A stretch of DNA of 47,220 bases, taken from the NCBI GenBank assembly GCA_964387365.1, contig CAYLWP010000004.1:1-47220 (forward strand). Reading direction: 5' to 3'. This DNA comes from COE1 sp964387365 (GTDB lineage Bacteria; Bacillota; Clostridia; Lachnospirales; Lachnospiraceae). The position numbers and the translations under genes were made by a program. The notes under the pieces were generated by a model, which worked only from the letters and a program-made list of their open reading frames with translations, did not search any database and was not told the DNA's origin. How positions within the stretch are numbered: position 1 is the first letter of the stretch; each line of letters starts with the position of its first letter. Below are positions 35,309 through 44,794 of the stretch, piece by piece.

Positions 35309-36739
35309 TTAGCCCTCCGCTAACTTGTTCTTACGGTACTCAGACGGTGTACATCCCATTTTTTTCTTAAATACTTTGTTGAAATAAAAATAATCCTTAT
35401 ATCCAACCATTTCACAGGCCTCAGATACAGTAACCTTATGAAATTTCAATAAATCACATGCCTTTGTAATTCTGACATCCGTCAGATACTGTGAGAAGGT
35501 CATGTTCTTATGCTTCTTAAACAATTCGCAGCAGTAACTCATATTAATATAGAAGTCACTGCATAACTCCTTCAGATAGAGTGTCTCAGCATAATTCTCA
35601 TCGATAAAGCGAAGCATTTCATAAAACTTGTCATTCACCGTACCGGACTGCTCCATCTTATCGGACAGGTACTGCATACTCAGGTAGCTGCACATTTCCT
35701 GAATGTCCGTAAAACGGTCTGTCAGCTCATAGATATCCAGATATTCCATGGATATGCTATTATCGCCTTCCCATTTTGCCGCATGCAAAGCGATACGATT
35801 CCATAAATAGACCGCATCCTCCGCTCCCATATTTTTTTCAACAAACATGGTATGCAGATTAGAAAGCATTTCTCCAAGCTGTCTGTAATTCTTACCGGTA
35901 TAGAGGTCAAAAATAACCTCTTCCATATGACTGATTGCCGCTCTTTGCGGCTCTCTGTATCGGAATATTTTTTGTTCCAGATAGACAAGGGAATCCATAC
36001 TGGTATTCTCTGCTTCGTTCAGCAGCTGTTCAAAACCATTTACGTAATTGCTCACTCTGCTCAGCGCAGCTTTTTCTATCTCAGAATCCATCTGTGCTAA
36101 TTTCTCACAGACATACTCCGTTTTATCCTCATTGCTATTAATAACACAAATATATTTTCTCGGACCAACCTTCAAAGAAATACTCTGTGCGCACTCGCCT
36201 ACGTCCAGCTTAAATTTTTTCGTTTCTGTATTATTAAAATAAATCAGTAAAAGCTGCAGCTTTTTGTATAATGGTTGTCCGTATCTTTGTTGCAGTAAAT
36301 CAGCAACATTATCTTTTCTATCTCTAAGCAGGGAATAGAACTCTAAGTCATTCACCTTACTCTTATTTTCCAGTTTATTGCATAATTTATCGAGCATTAC
36401 CTGCATATTATGCTTATCAAAAGGCTTTAATTGATAATCAAACGCGCCTTCACGCAGTGCCTGCTGAGCATAAGAAAACTCTGCAAACCCACTAACAATT
36501 ACAAACTCTGTCTTGATTCCTCTTTCACGCACATTATGCATTAACTCAATTCCTGACATTTCAGGCATTCTTACATCAGTAATAACAACATCCGGTTGTA
36601 TCTCACATATTTTTTCCAACGCCTCTACGGAATCCGTAGTTTCATACGCTACCTGAAAGCGGTCACTATCCGCTTCAATTATTTTTTTCAGTCCTACCAA
36701 GGACCACTTCTCATCATCAACAATAATTACCTGATACAT
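35309..36739 (-). CDS. AraC-type response regulator (YesN-like)
   Basis: A 476-residue response regulator. The receiver domain (1-125) has acidic DDEKW at 9-10, the phospho-acceptor Asp in VVITDVRMPEMSG (about 54) and the Lys in QLKPFD. A long middle region of unknown role (about 130-370) precedes the AraC-type double helix-turn-helix (about 375-476) with YLKELCSDFYINMSYCCELFKK and GYKDYFYFNKVFKKKMGCTP. It would activate the glycan operon and the adjoining ABC transporter after phosphorylation by the kinase. AATAGGAG precedes the start. Confidence 0.94.
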   Translation of the reverse strand: MYQVIIVDDEKWSLVGLKKIIEADSDRFQVAYETTDSVEALEKICEIQPDVVITDVRMPEMSGIELMHNVRERGIKTEFVIVSGFAEFSYAQQALREGAFDYQLKPFDKHNMQVMLDKLCNKLENKSKVNDLEFYSLLRDRKDNVADLLQQRYGQPLYKKLQLLLIYFNNTETKKFKLDVGECAQSISLKVGPRKYICVINSNEDKTEYVCEKLAQMDSEIEKAALSRVSNYVNGFEQLLNEAENTSMDSLVYLEQKIFRYREPQRAAISHMEEVIFDLYTGKNYRQLGEMLSNLHTMFVEKNMGAEDAVYLWNRIALHAAKWEGDNSISMEYLDIYELTDRFTDIQEMCSYLSMQYLSDKMEQSGTVNDKFYEMLRFIDENYAETLYLKELCSDFYINMSYCCELFKKHKNMTFSQYLTDVRITKACDLLKFHKVTVSEACEMVGYKDYFYFNKVFKKKMGCTPSEYRKNKLAEG

Positions 36740-36880
36740 ATGATTCTCCTATTATTATATTCATCTAAAACATATGGATTCTTTCGTATTTTTAGCTCTC
36801 TAAATCCCGGTATTATGATAATACATGATAAACGATAAGCCAGTCTCTTATGCACCTAATGTAATCGCTTTTAAGAAAAA

Positions 36881-36910
36881 ATGTGGTCATTTCCTAAGAA
36901 ATGACCACAT
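36881..36910 (-). terminator. Terminator of the ABC transporter operon
   Basis: A perfect 13-bp stem, 36881-36893 paired with 36898-36910, with a CTAA loop, followed on the minus strand by TTTTTTC. It sits just after the solute-binding protein stop and separates the transporter operon from the two-component genes. Confidence 0.9.
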
Positions 36911-36930
36911 CATTAAATAATCAGTTAACC

Positions 36931-38703
36931 TTAGTTAAAAAGCTTAGAATTTGCCTTAGCAGCTTCTGTCATTTCTGGCATAGACTTAGCATTTGTGAAG
37001 TCGTCCATTAATAATGCAGAGTCTCCCATTGTCTTATAATATTCATTATAATAATCATCAACCTGCTGTCCGCCTGCATCATACCACATCTTCTTAGCTT
37101 CTTCAATAGCTTTAGCAGCTGTGATTGAAGAATCTGCCATAGCAGCCTTCAGGTACTCGTTAACCTGCTTATCAGCTGTTGTAGAGATTAATGCAAGATC
37201 AGAAGGAAGCTCTGGTAAGCCGTCGTTTAACCACTTTCTTGGGTCTGGAGTTGCCGGATCGTTTGCAATTTCACACATCTTGTAGTATAAATCACCAAAC
37301 TCATGTAATACTGGATCTTCTGATGCTAAGTATACATTGTACCAGTCATTTGCATGCTGGCTGATTGGCTCTTCTCTACCATCAAGTAATTCGTTAACCA
37401 TGATGTGGTAGTCACTAGCCCAGTCAAACTCTGTAGCGTTCTTCTCAGAATCTACGATAGCATATGTACCTTCGTCGTTAATCTTGTTGTATACTCCGTC
37501 AGGACCATATAATAAGTACTCAGAAGTTCCTGCGCTGTATAACCAGTCAGAGTATGCAAGTACTGCATCAAGATCGTCTTCATCAATATCAGAGTTGATG
37601 AAACCAACGTTAGAAGCACCACCGTTAGCGTATGCAGTATACTGACCATACTCAGTTGTAGGTAATGCAAATGTATCAAGTGAGCCTTCCGGGAATGCTT
37701 CCTTGAAGTTTCTGAAGAGGTTAAGTCTGGAAGCGTTTGTAAATCTTCCTGAGACATAGATACCAATCTTTCCGCTTAAGAAGTCTGCCTGGTCATCATC
37801 ACCCTTCATTGTAACGAAGTCAGGGTTGATAAGCTTGTTATCTACGATCTTCTTTGTGAACTCTAACCAGCTCTCAATTCTATCCCAAACATATACTAAG
37901 TCGCCATTCTCATCAAATGCATACTTAGCAGGGTTACCAAATCCGTACATATGAGCTAATACTCTCTGTGCGTCTGTTGTTAAGTTGATACCCCATGTAT
38001 CGTTCTGGCCGTTCTGATCCGGGTCGTTCTTTGTAAATGCTTCGATAACATTATATAACTCATCCGGAGTAGTTGGCAGTTCAAGTCCAAGGTTATCTAA
38101 CCAGTCCTTACGGATAACTACTGTATGGTTAGGTAAGATGTTAGAGAACTTTGCAAAGTATACCATCTTGCCACCAACTGTAGCAGTCTTCTTCATCATA
38201 GGATACTTCTCAAGCAATGCTGAGTAGTTAGGCATCTTTGCTAACATATCCTCTGTAATTTCCAAACACATACCGTTCTGGTTGAACTGTAATAATGACT
38301 CATAGTTCGGAAGTAAGTCAGGAGCTTCTCCTGATGCAAATAAAGCACTCATAGTCTGTGGAGCTTCTGCCTTAGGAACTGTGATAAATTCAACTTCCTT
38401 AACAGGACAATTTTCCTTAATCCACTCTGTCCAACGGTTGTTGTTAAGATCACCTTCTGAGCTTGGCATGTTACCACGGTCATATGTCATAACTGTGATG
38501 CTACCTGTCTTCTCAGCCGGCTGTGCTGCTGCATCTGTTGTAGCTGCAGCGTCCCCTGTTGTAGCCTCTGTTGTAGTTGAAGCTGAATCTGTTGTAGTAG
38601 TTGAAGTTTCAGCATCTTTGCTTCCGCATCCTGCCATAACAGTTGAAGCTGTCATAGCAACTGCCATTAAGGAAGCAACTTTTTTCAAATTCTTCTTTTT
38701 CAT
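36931..38703 (-). CDS. ABC transporter extracellular solute-binding lipoprotein (LipO-like)
   Basis: A 590-residue sugar-binding protein. The N-terminal lipoprotein signal ends in the lipobox VMAGC (Cys 26), followed by a Ser/Thr/Ala-rich tether (about 30-65). The rest is a family-1 type binding protein (MTYDRGNMPSSEGDL, FTKNDPDQNGQNDTWGI, the latter resembling an EF-hand-like calcium loop). It captures oligosaccharides on the outer face and delivers them to the two permeases upstream. AGGAGG precedes the start. The gene is 31 bp after the second permease. Confidence 0.93.
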   Translation of the reverse strand: MKKKNLKKVASLMAVAMTASTVMAGCGSKDAETSTTTTDSASTTTEATTGDAAATTDAAAQPAEKTGSITVMTYDRGNMPSSEGDLNNNRWTEWIKENCPVKEVEFITVPKAEAPQTMSALFASGEAPDLLPNYESLLQFNQNGMCLEITEDMLAKMPNYSALLEKYPMMKKTATVGGKMVYFAKFSNILPNHTVVIRKDWLDNLGLELPTTPDELYNVIEAFTKNDPDQNGQNDTWGINLTTDAQRVLAHMYGFGNPAKYAFDENGDLVYVWDRIESWLEFTKKIVDNKLINPDFVTMKGDDDQADFLSGKIGIYVSGRFTNASRLNLFRNFKEAFPEGSLDTFALPTTEYGQYTAYANGGASNVGFINSDIDEDDLDAVLAYSDWLYSAGTSEYLLYGPDGVYNKINDEGTYAIVDSEKNATEFDWASDYHIMVNELLDGREEPISQHANDWYNVYLASEDPVLHEFGDLYYKMCEIANDPATPDPRKWLNDGLPELPSDLALISTTADKQVNEYLKAAMADSSITAAKAIEEAKKMWYDAGGQQVDDYYNEYYKTMGDSALLMDDFTNAKSMPEMTEAAKANSKLFN

Positions 38704-38734
38704 CTTATACCTCCTAAAAGAAATAAATCTATGG

Positions 38735-39613
38735 TTAACCTTTAACTGCGCCTAAGGTTACGCCCTTTACAAAGTATCTCTGAAGCCATGGATAAATAAT
38801 CATCATTGGTACAATAAGTACGACTACACCCGCTGACTTTACAGATTCAGAAACGATATCTGTCGCCGCCATAGAAGACGCCTCAACAGTATCCAAGTCT
38901 AACTGCTGCAACTGGAAAATCATCTGCTGAATGAATACAGGTAAAGTATACTTCTTTGTGTTCTGCATGTAAAGCATAACTTTCTGATACATATTCCAGT
39001 AACCAACACCGTAGAACAGAACCATCGTTGCCAAGCTCGCTTTGGATAACGGCAGATAAATCTGTAATAATAATCTGAACTCTCCACATCCGTCAATCTT
39101 AGCTGATTCATCAAGCTCATCAGGAATACCTTCAAAGAATGAACGCATTACCATCATGTTATAAGGGCTGATTAAACCAGTTAACCAAAGTGACCAGTAA
39201 GAGTTAATAAGTCCTAAGTTTCTAACCAACATAAAGGTTGGAATCATACCGCCACCAAACAGCATGGTGAAGGTGATAAGGAAAGAAAGTCTTTTTCTTC
39301 CCCATAAGTACTTCTTAGACAGTGGATAAGCACAAAGAACCGTAGCCACCAAACTAAGAACAGTACCCACAACAGTTACAATAACACTGTTTTTAAAATA
39401 CAACAGCAAATTACTTGTATGAAGTAACAGCCTGTATGCTGATGTTGTGAAACCTACCGGCCAAAAGAATACCTTTCCAGCATCAATCGCTGCACCACTA
39501 CTAAGTGAAGTAGAAAGCGTATAGAGCACAGGTACAATACATAACGCACACAGTAATATTATAATTGCTTTAATTACACCAAGCAATATCTTTTCATCTA
39601 ACGATTTTTTCAT
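38735..39613 (-). CDS. ABC sugar transporter permease (LplC/YtcP-like)
   Basis: A 292-residue permease with six membrane segments (about 10-32, 75-95, 108-130, 140-160, 185-205, 255-275). The cytoplasmic EAA-loop reads DELDESAKIDGCGEFRLLLQIYLPL (core residues G and P conserved; about 165-190), which contacts the ATPase. It belongs to the CUT1 group of oligosaccharide importers. It lies 24 bp downstream of its partner permease. Confidence 0.93.
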   Translation of the reverse strand: MKKSLDEKILLGVIKAIIILLCALCIVPVLYTLSTSLSSGAAIDAGKVFFWPVGFTTSAYRLLLHTSNLLLYFKNSVIVTVVGTVLSLVATVLCAYPLSKKYLWGRKRLSFLITFTMLFGGGMIPTFMLVRNLGLINSYWSLWLTGLISPYNMMVMRSFFEGIPDELDESAKIDGCGEFRLLLQIYLPLSKASLATMVLFYGVGYWNMYQKVMLYMQNTKKYTLPVFIQQMIFQLQQLDLDTVEASSMAATDIVSESVKSAGVVVLIVPMMIIYPWLQRYFVKGVTLGAVKG

Positions 39614-39637
39614 TTCTCTTCCTCTCTTTCTTACCTT

Positions 39638-40591
39638 TTAGAATAATGCATTATCGCTCTTCTTAGCAAAATAATTTGTTGTAAGAACCAGGATAAGGCT
39701 TAACAGAGAGTCAAACATTCCCATTGCAGTTGCAATACTATAGCTTCCGCCACGAACACCGAACTCATAACTGAATACAGATACAACGTTTGTAACACTG
39801 CTAACAGCTGCATTTGATAATACGTAAATTCTATCAAATCCTACGCTTGTTACCTTACCAACTGCAAGAATCAACATAAGTACAATGGTAGGTACTAGAC
39901 ACGGAACTGTAATCTTTGTAATCTGCTGCCACTTCGTAGCACCGTCTACCTTAGCCGCCTCATAATATGTAGGATCAATACCTGTTAACGCTGCAAGATA
40001 GATAATTGCATCGTATCCCATTTCCTTCCAGATACCAGTTCCAAGGTATACACCCATCCACGAACCCGTGTTCGTCAGGAAGCCAATCGGTTCTCCACCA
40101 AGCATCTCGATTACACGGTTTACAGGACCTGCGTAAGAGAAACAGGTAATAACAATACCACCCATTACAACCCATGAGAAGAAATGCGGTAAATACAGAA
40201 TAACCTGTGAATACTTTTTAAATCTACCCTGCATTTCATTCAACATAACCGCAAGAATAATCGGGAACGGGAAAGAAACAAATACAGTCAAAATACCGAT
40301 TCTTAATGTATTAAGAATAATATTATACATATTCGGGGTACCGAAAATCATCTTGAAGTTTCTTAATCCAACCCATTCACTTCCCAATAAACCATCCTTC
40401 AGCTTGAAGTTCTGGAACGCCATTACAAGTCCGAACATTGGACCGTAACAGAAAATAACAAAGTACAGAAGTGGAACAATCAGCATCACATACAGAGGAA
40501 TATTTCTTCTGATGTTCAATCTTCGTCGCATCTGTTCTGTTCGTAATGTAAGCTCATCCTTATACATAGCTTGCTTTTTTTCTTTTAACAT
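39638..40591 (-). CDS. ABC sugar transporter permease (LplB-like)
   Basis: A 317-residue permease with six membrane segments. The EAA-loop reads YYEAAKVDGATKWQQIT (about 210-226). Start chosen at ATG 40591 because AAGGAGTG lies eight bases upstream; a 25-residue longer reading lacks a ribosome binding site. First gene of the three-gene transporter operon. No ATP-binding subunit is in the window; a shared MsmX-type ATPase is the usual solution in Firmicutes (known for the family, not seen here). Confidence 0.92.
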   Translation of the reverse strand: MLKEKKQAMYKDELTLRTEQMRRRLNIRRNIPLYVMLIVPLLYFVIFCYGPMFGLVMAFQNFKLKDGLLGSEWVGLRNFKMIFGTPNMYNIILNTLRIGILTVFVSFPFPIILAVMLNEMQGRFKKYSQVILYLPHFFSWVVMGGIVITCFSYAGPVNRVIEMLGGEPIGFLTNTGSWMGVYLGTGIWKEMGYDAIIYLAALTGIDPTYYEAAKVDGATKWQQITKITVPCLVPTIVLMLILAVGKVTSVGFDRIYVLSNAAVSSVTNVVSVFSYEFGVRGGSYSIATAMGMFDSLLSLILVLTTNYFAKKSDNALF

Positions 40592-40614
40592 ACTTTCACT
40601 CCTTATTCGAAATA

Positions 40615-40635
40615 TTGTAAATAATCCATTTACAA
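40615..40635. promoter_or_regulatory. Inverted repeat upstream of the permease operon
   Basis: Perfect 8-bp arms TTGTAAAT(40615-40622) and ATTTACAA(40628-40635) with a 5-bp spacer, 24 bp upstream of the permease start and overlapping the likely early leader. It may be an operator for the transporter operon; the protein is unknown. Confidence 0.4.
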
Positions 40636-40712
40636 ATAATCTTATTTCGTAACAAAATATTATCATTTATGCCATACGATAAACATGCATAAAATTCGTC
40701 TAACTTTGGAAA

Positions 40713-42488
40713 TTATTTTGTTATCTCTAACAAACCGCTGCGTGGAACAGCGATTTCCGTAACGCCTTTGTGCAGTGTAACGTTTTCTTCACTTGTTATA
40801 TTGCCCCTGCAGTCTGTTGCTACCAGCTTAACTGCACACTCTCTGTCAACAGAAAGATACAATACAGCCTTCTTTGTTGCATTGATAATTCTTGTTCTGC
40901 TCTTGTCAAGTTCAGGATGAACCACCTTATTGTCAGCATATACGCCAAGAATCTCTTCCTTATCGTCACATGCCTTGATTACAGGATACAGATAGTTTGG
41001 CTCATATGGAATAAATTCCGATTCCAGAAGAAGCTTTCTGTTATCCTTGGCAAACTTAAGCCAGTAAGTAACCATTTCCTTGTGTGCCGGAACCATCTCC
41101 TGTGTCTTCATTGAGAACTGGATAACACCAAACATACAGTTCAGAACCTGTAATGCCGCATCCTCCGGTGTCTCATCCTCATGCCAGGTAATCATATCGG
41201 AATGAACCGCTGTACTGCCGCTCAGCAATCTGATATCAGCAATTCCGATTCTGTTTGAAGTAATGTCACTCGGGCAGTCTGCAACACGGAACATATTACC
41301 ATATCTTCTCATACCCGGTCCGATATAGCTCTGTCTGAACTCAATCATAATATCCGGTTTGATTGCCTTCAGGCGAAGCATAATATCTGTCATCAGTCGC
41401 TCTGTCGCTTCCTGAATACAGTAATAATCCATTTCATCATTTACCTGATTATTATTCTGCATCTTGAAACGGTCGATGAAATCAAGCTTAAAGCCGTCTA
41501 AGTCCCATTCCTTTAAAGCATTTTCATAAATACCAATCAGGAATTCTCTTACCTCAGGATAGCGCGGATCAAGAACACCTGCATTATTTCTGTCAACAGG
41601 ATAGATAATTTTATCCTTAAAACGTTCCCAATTCTTGGAAAAATATCCGACAAACGGTACACTATACCACAGTATATACTTCATTCCGATATCATGTACT
41701 TTCTTTACATGCTCACGCATATTCGGAATTTTCTTCAGACACACTTCCCAGTCTCCGGTATAACCGTATCCGCCGGAGCCGTCCTCTGTCTGCCATCCGT
41801 CATCCACAATAATGGTATCCATTCCAAGCTCTTTTGCATGGATACATTCCTCTTCCAGCTCAGCTGCCTTAATATCCTGATGATAGTTATACCAGGAAGA
41901 AAACATCGGTCTTCTTGCAACATCAGGCACTCCCATTGGCTTCAGTTCAAGAACCTTTTCCCACCAGGCTCTCAAATCGTCCAATGCCTTATAATAAGGA
42001 ATCTTTCTGAAATCTGCTCTTACCAACAGCTTGTCACTGTTTCTTCCCACAAACTGCTTTAAGCCCATGGAAATCTCACCGGCAATCACGTTACGTCCGT
42101 CGTCTACACCGAAGCGCACACTTGTAACCTTCTTAACCTCATCCGTTGCAAAGGTAAAGGTATTCATATCCTCTGCATTGAACAGCAACGCCATCGGAGC
42201 CGAATAAGTAAGCATGGATTCTATCTTAAGTCTCCAGTCTGCGTCCAGAACTCTTCTTGGTCTGGCTGTCGGATGCCACATATACTGCACATCAACACAT
42301 GGTATACTCCAGAGCATAATAACCTGGGAATTATCTGCCTTTGCCTGCTCTTCATCCCAATTCATTGTAAACTCATACTCATACACGTCCTTTTCCAGCT
42401 CTCGTTTGTTCATCTCCACTGTAAGATCAATATTGGAGGTGACAATGACATCAGAAAAAGTTGTTGTGTTTTCAAACAATTTTCTCAT
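40713..42488 (-). CDS. GH36-family alpha-galactosidase-like enzyme
   Basis: A 591-residue cytoplasmic enzyme. The N-terminal beta-domain (about 1-180) precedes the TIM barrel with MDTIIVDDGWQ (about 220), MKYILWYSVPFVG and the nucleophile Asp in GFKLDFID (about 333). The acid/base Asp is probably in CPSD (about 406). It is shorter than classic GH36 (about 720) and the region FRQSYIGPGMRRYGNM replaces the usual RCSGGGGRFD-type motif, so substrate may differ from simple alpha-galactosides. It has its own promoter and ends about 120 bp before the permease operon. Confidence 0.82.
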   Translation of the reverse strand: MRKLFENTTTFSDVIVTSNIDLTVEMNKRELEKDVYEYEFTMNWDEEQAKADNSQVIMLWSIPCVDVQYMWHPTARPRRVLDADWRLKIESMLTYSAPMALLFNAEDMNTFTFATDEVKKVTSVRFGVDDGRNVIAGEISMGLKQFVGRNSDKLLVRADFRKIPYYKALDDLRAWWEKVLELKPMGVPDVARRPMFSSWYNYHQDIKAAELEEECIHAKELGMDTIIVDDGWQTEDGSGGYGYTGDWEVCLKKIPNMREHVKKVHDIGMKYILWYSVPFVGYFSKNWERFKDKIIYPVDRNNAGVLDPRYPEVREFLIGIYENALKEWDLDGFKLDFIDRFKMQNNNQVNDEMDYYCIQEATERLMTDIMLRLKAIKPDIMIEFRQSYIGPGMRRYGNMFRVADCPSDITSNRIGIADIRLLSGSTAVHSDMITWHEDETPEDAALQVLNCMFGVIQFSMKTQEMVPAHKEMVTYWLKFAKDNRKLLLESEFIPYEPNYLYPVIKACDDKEEILGVYADNKVVHPELDKSRTRIINATKKAVLYLSVDRECAVKLVATDCRGNITSEENVTLHKGVTEIAVPRSGLLEITK

Positions 42489-42537
42489 CTTATTTCTCCA
42501 TTCCTATATGTTTCGTTTGAGTTACTCACATGATGAC

Positions 42538-42564
42538 ATTATACTTAGTTTTCAGTTTCTTCAA
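42538..42564 (-). promoter_or_regulatory. Promoter of the GH36 gene
   Basis: On the minus strand TTGAAG (42564-42559), a 15-base spacer and TATAAT (42543-42538). The -10 is consensus; the spacer is slightly short. It lies between the GGDEF-gene terminator and the GH36 start, about 50 bp from the start codon. Confidence 0.6.
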
Positions 42565-42605
42565 TATGAATTATTTTAGGTTAATTTGGCACTATTTTCA
42601 AAAAT

Positions 42606-42650
42606 CCCCCTTAAGCAGTATCCGGTAATATACCGTCCTGTTTAAGAGGG
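42606..42650 (-). terminator. Terminator of the GGDEF gene
   Basis: A long hairpin: outer CCCC-TTAA-GCAG pairing with CTGTTTAAGAGGG (one bulge, one G-U pair), inner CGGTA(42623-42627)/TACCG(42631-42635). On the minus strand it is followed by ATTTTTG. Confidence 0.75.
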
Positions 42651-42666
42651 ATTATAGGAATCCTTT

Positions 42667-43722
42667 TTATCTTTTTATTTCTTTATAAACAACCTGATTC
42701 TTACCGTTTCTCTTTGCCTCATACAGCTTATTGTCAGCATGCTTAATCAGAGCGTCACGCCGCTGCCCCATGCGATACACTTCCAATCCGCCGCTGAAGG
42801 TAAGAGCAACCTGCTTTTCTTCCAAAAAGTATGCTTCCAACTGCTCACTGATATTATGCAGCGTTCGCAAAGCATCTGTCTGATTGTTGTGGTCAAAAAC
42901 AATCATAAATTCTTCGCCACCATATCGTGATGCAAAGCCCTTATCTCCCACTTCACTCTTCATAAACCGTGCAAACTGAACCAACACCTTATCCCCAAAG
43001 GAATGACCATATGTATCGTTGACGCCCTTAAAATTGTCAATATCAAGCATAACCACCATGAACTTCGGTTCGTCACTTTGCATTCTCTCGTCTATCTCTT
43101 TCATCAGATACTCACGGTTATATAACTGTGTCAGAGGGTCATGCGTTGCAGCAAAGTACAACTGCTCGTTCATGGAAAAAAGCTCTCCTTTTTGGCGTTC
43201 ATATGCCTGAATAACCATATAGGTAATAACCAAAAAGGAAATCGTAACAAGCAAATAAGTACACATCTTAAAAACCAGTGCTCGCGTTTCGCTGACCGGC
43301 TGAAACTCTCGCGGATAATAATGTCTGCAAACAATCACACAGGCATCCCATATAATTGTTGCAATACTGAACGGAAGACTGAATCGTTGCGGCATAAATG
43401 CGACGATTCCAAAAATACTTAAAGCAAAATATAATAATATTACTTCCCCATGAATATAATATAAAATAGGGAATTCAATCCAAATCACGATAATCAGCAT
43501 CCCTGCGATCGCATACTTTCTTAATCTGGAAGCAATACCAAACAGACTGCAAATAATGATAGCTAACCCACAGCCCAGACAAACCCAGGCAGGGAATACA
43601 TTTCCATATTTAAATAAATTAAGCAGGAATCCAAATACACTTACTACACAGGATGCAATAGCAAGAATGTAAAATAGCTTTTTCTGTAATTCCTGTTCTG
43701 ATGAAAACTTTTTCTCCAGCAT
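42667..43722 (-). CDS. Membrane-bound diguanylate cyclase (GGDEF protein)
   Basis: A 351-residue protein with six hydrophobic segments (about 10-175) and a C-terminal GGDEF domain (about 190-350). The active site reads RYGGEEF, with DIDNFKGVNDTYGH upstream for nucleotide binding, so it should make cyclic di-GMP from GTP. The RxxD inhibitory site normally five residues before GGEEF is absent (GDKG stands there), so product inhibition is probably lost. Start chosen at ATG 43722 after GGAGGAGAGAGG. It is 70 bp downstream of the deacetylase gene. Confidence 0.92.
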   Translation of the reverse strand: MLEKKFSSEQELQKKLFYILAIASCVVSVFGFLLNLFKYGNVFPAWVCLGCGLAIIICSLFGIASRLRKYAIAGMLIIVIWIEFPILYYIHGEVILLYFALSIFGIVAFMPQRFSLPFSIATIIWDACVIVCRHYYPREFQPVSETRALVFKMCTYLLVTISFLVITYMVIQAYERQKGELFSMNEQLYFAATHDPLTQLYNREYLMKEIDERMQSDEPKFMVVMLDIDNFKGVNDTYGHSFGDKVLVQFARFMKSEVGDKGFASRYGGEEFMIVFDHNNQTDALRTLHNISEQLEAYFLEEKQVALTFSGGLEVYRMGQRRDALIKHADNKLYEAKRNGKNQVVYKEIKR

Positions 43723-43791
43723 CCTCTCTCCTCCAATGCCTTGTCTTTCCATTATATACCTGTTTTTCCATTATGACTAGTAGAAAAATGA

Positions 43792-44484
43792 TTAATCGAA
43801 CAAAATCTCCTCTACCGTTACAAACAAATACCCCTTTTTCTGTAACTCATCTACAATCTGTAGTGCTGCCGTCACGCTGCTCTCATAATAATCATGCATC
43901 AGAATAATATCGTTTTCTTCCGCATTTTTCATCACTCTGGACACAACCGACGATGCATCCTGCAAGCACCAGTCCAGTGGATCCACGCTCCACAAAACAG
44001 GAATCATATTCAATTCCTTTTCCATCGACTTATCCCATGAGCCATAGGGAGGACGCACGTATATCACCTCTTCTCCCGTGATGTCCGCAATGACGCGATT
44101 CGTTTCTATCAGTTCCTGTTTAAAGTTCTCTCTGTTCCCCTCCGTTAATTGTATATGGCTGTATGTATGGTTTCCAATGACATGACCTTCCTTATTCATT
44201 CTCTCAATAATGTCCGGATGCAGGCTGGCATGTTCGCCTGTCACAAAAAAGGTAGCCTGTACTCCTCTTTCCTTCAACCCGTCCAAAAGTTGCTCCGTAT
44301 ACTTCGGATGCGGTCCGTCATCAAAGGTCAGCGCTATCTTTTTTATCTCCTGAGTCAAAACCATGCTTTCTTTTGCCTGCTCCGCCTGTCTTATAAAATA
44401 AACGAGAAAGAGAAGCAGACATAGTCCTACTTCTCCTAAGATAATCTTTTTTGCACTTATAGCTTCCAATTTTTCCATAATCAT
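43792..44484 (-). CDS. Polysaccharide deacetylase (NodB domain), membrane-anchored
   Basis: A 230-residue protein. An N-terminal membrane segment (about 14-31) anchors a NodB domain (about 45-225). Motifs: TFDDGPHP (general base and metal Asp), GNHTYSHIQL (metal His pair), VRPPYGSWD and LWSVDPLDW, and IILMHDYYESS. Family members remove N-acetyl groups from peptidoglycan or other surface glycans outside the membrane. Start chosen at ATG 44484 with AAAGG six bases upstream; a GTG five codons earlier is also possible. Confidence 0.9.
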   Translation of the reverse strand: MIMEKLEAISAKKIILGEVGLCLLLFLVYFIRQAEQAKESMVLTQEIKKIALTFDDGPHPKYTEQLLDGLKERGVQATFFVTGEHASLHPDIIERMNKEGHVIGNHTYSHIQLTEGNRENFKQELIETNRVIADITGEEVIYVRPPYGSWDKSMEKELNMIPVLWSVDPLDWCLQDASSVVSRVMKNAEENDIILMHDYYESSVTAALQIVDELQKKGYLFVTVEEILFD

Positions 44485-44586
44485 TTCAAGCCTTTCCACG
44501 TGCGCAGAGAACCAAACTCCGCCACCCTATTTCTTCGCATGCACAGATGCAGTCTCTACACTTTATGTGGATACAACTTGTTTTCA

Positions 44587-44760
44587 TTACAAAAACTGAT
44601 TCTTTTCCTTATCATAGTGATAATCAATGGCGGTCAGCTTATCTATAATTGTCTGCATATCTTCATCCGTGTCCTCACAGAAAGCCTCGAGGCTGGGATA
44701 AAAATCACGCAGTTTCAAATTAATAAAGCTTAACAGCATAACCGGATCCTTTGGTATCAT
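44587..44760 (-). CDS. Small DUF4250 family protein
   Basis: A 57-residue protein beginning MIPKDPVMLLSFINLKLRD and continuing with YPSLEAFCEDTDED, the DUF4250 pattern common in Clostridia. It is soluble and helical; function unknown. GGGAGGAAG precedes the start. The gene lies 34 bp after holA, so it is probably co-transcribed with it. Confidence 0.85.
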   Translation of the reverse strand: MIPKDPVMLLSFINLKLRDFYPSLEAFCEDTDEDMQTIIDKLTAIDYHYDKEKNQFL

Positions 44761-44794
44761 ATTTCTTCCTCCCTTTTATGCGAAAATCTTACGT

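Noticed and set aside
38733..38747. GGTTAACCTTTAAC as a LacI-type operator
   Set aside because: It consists of the last codons and stop of the permease gene and lacks the central CG and a promoter nearby.
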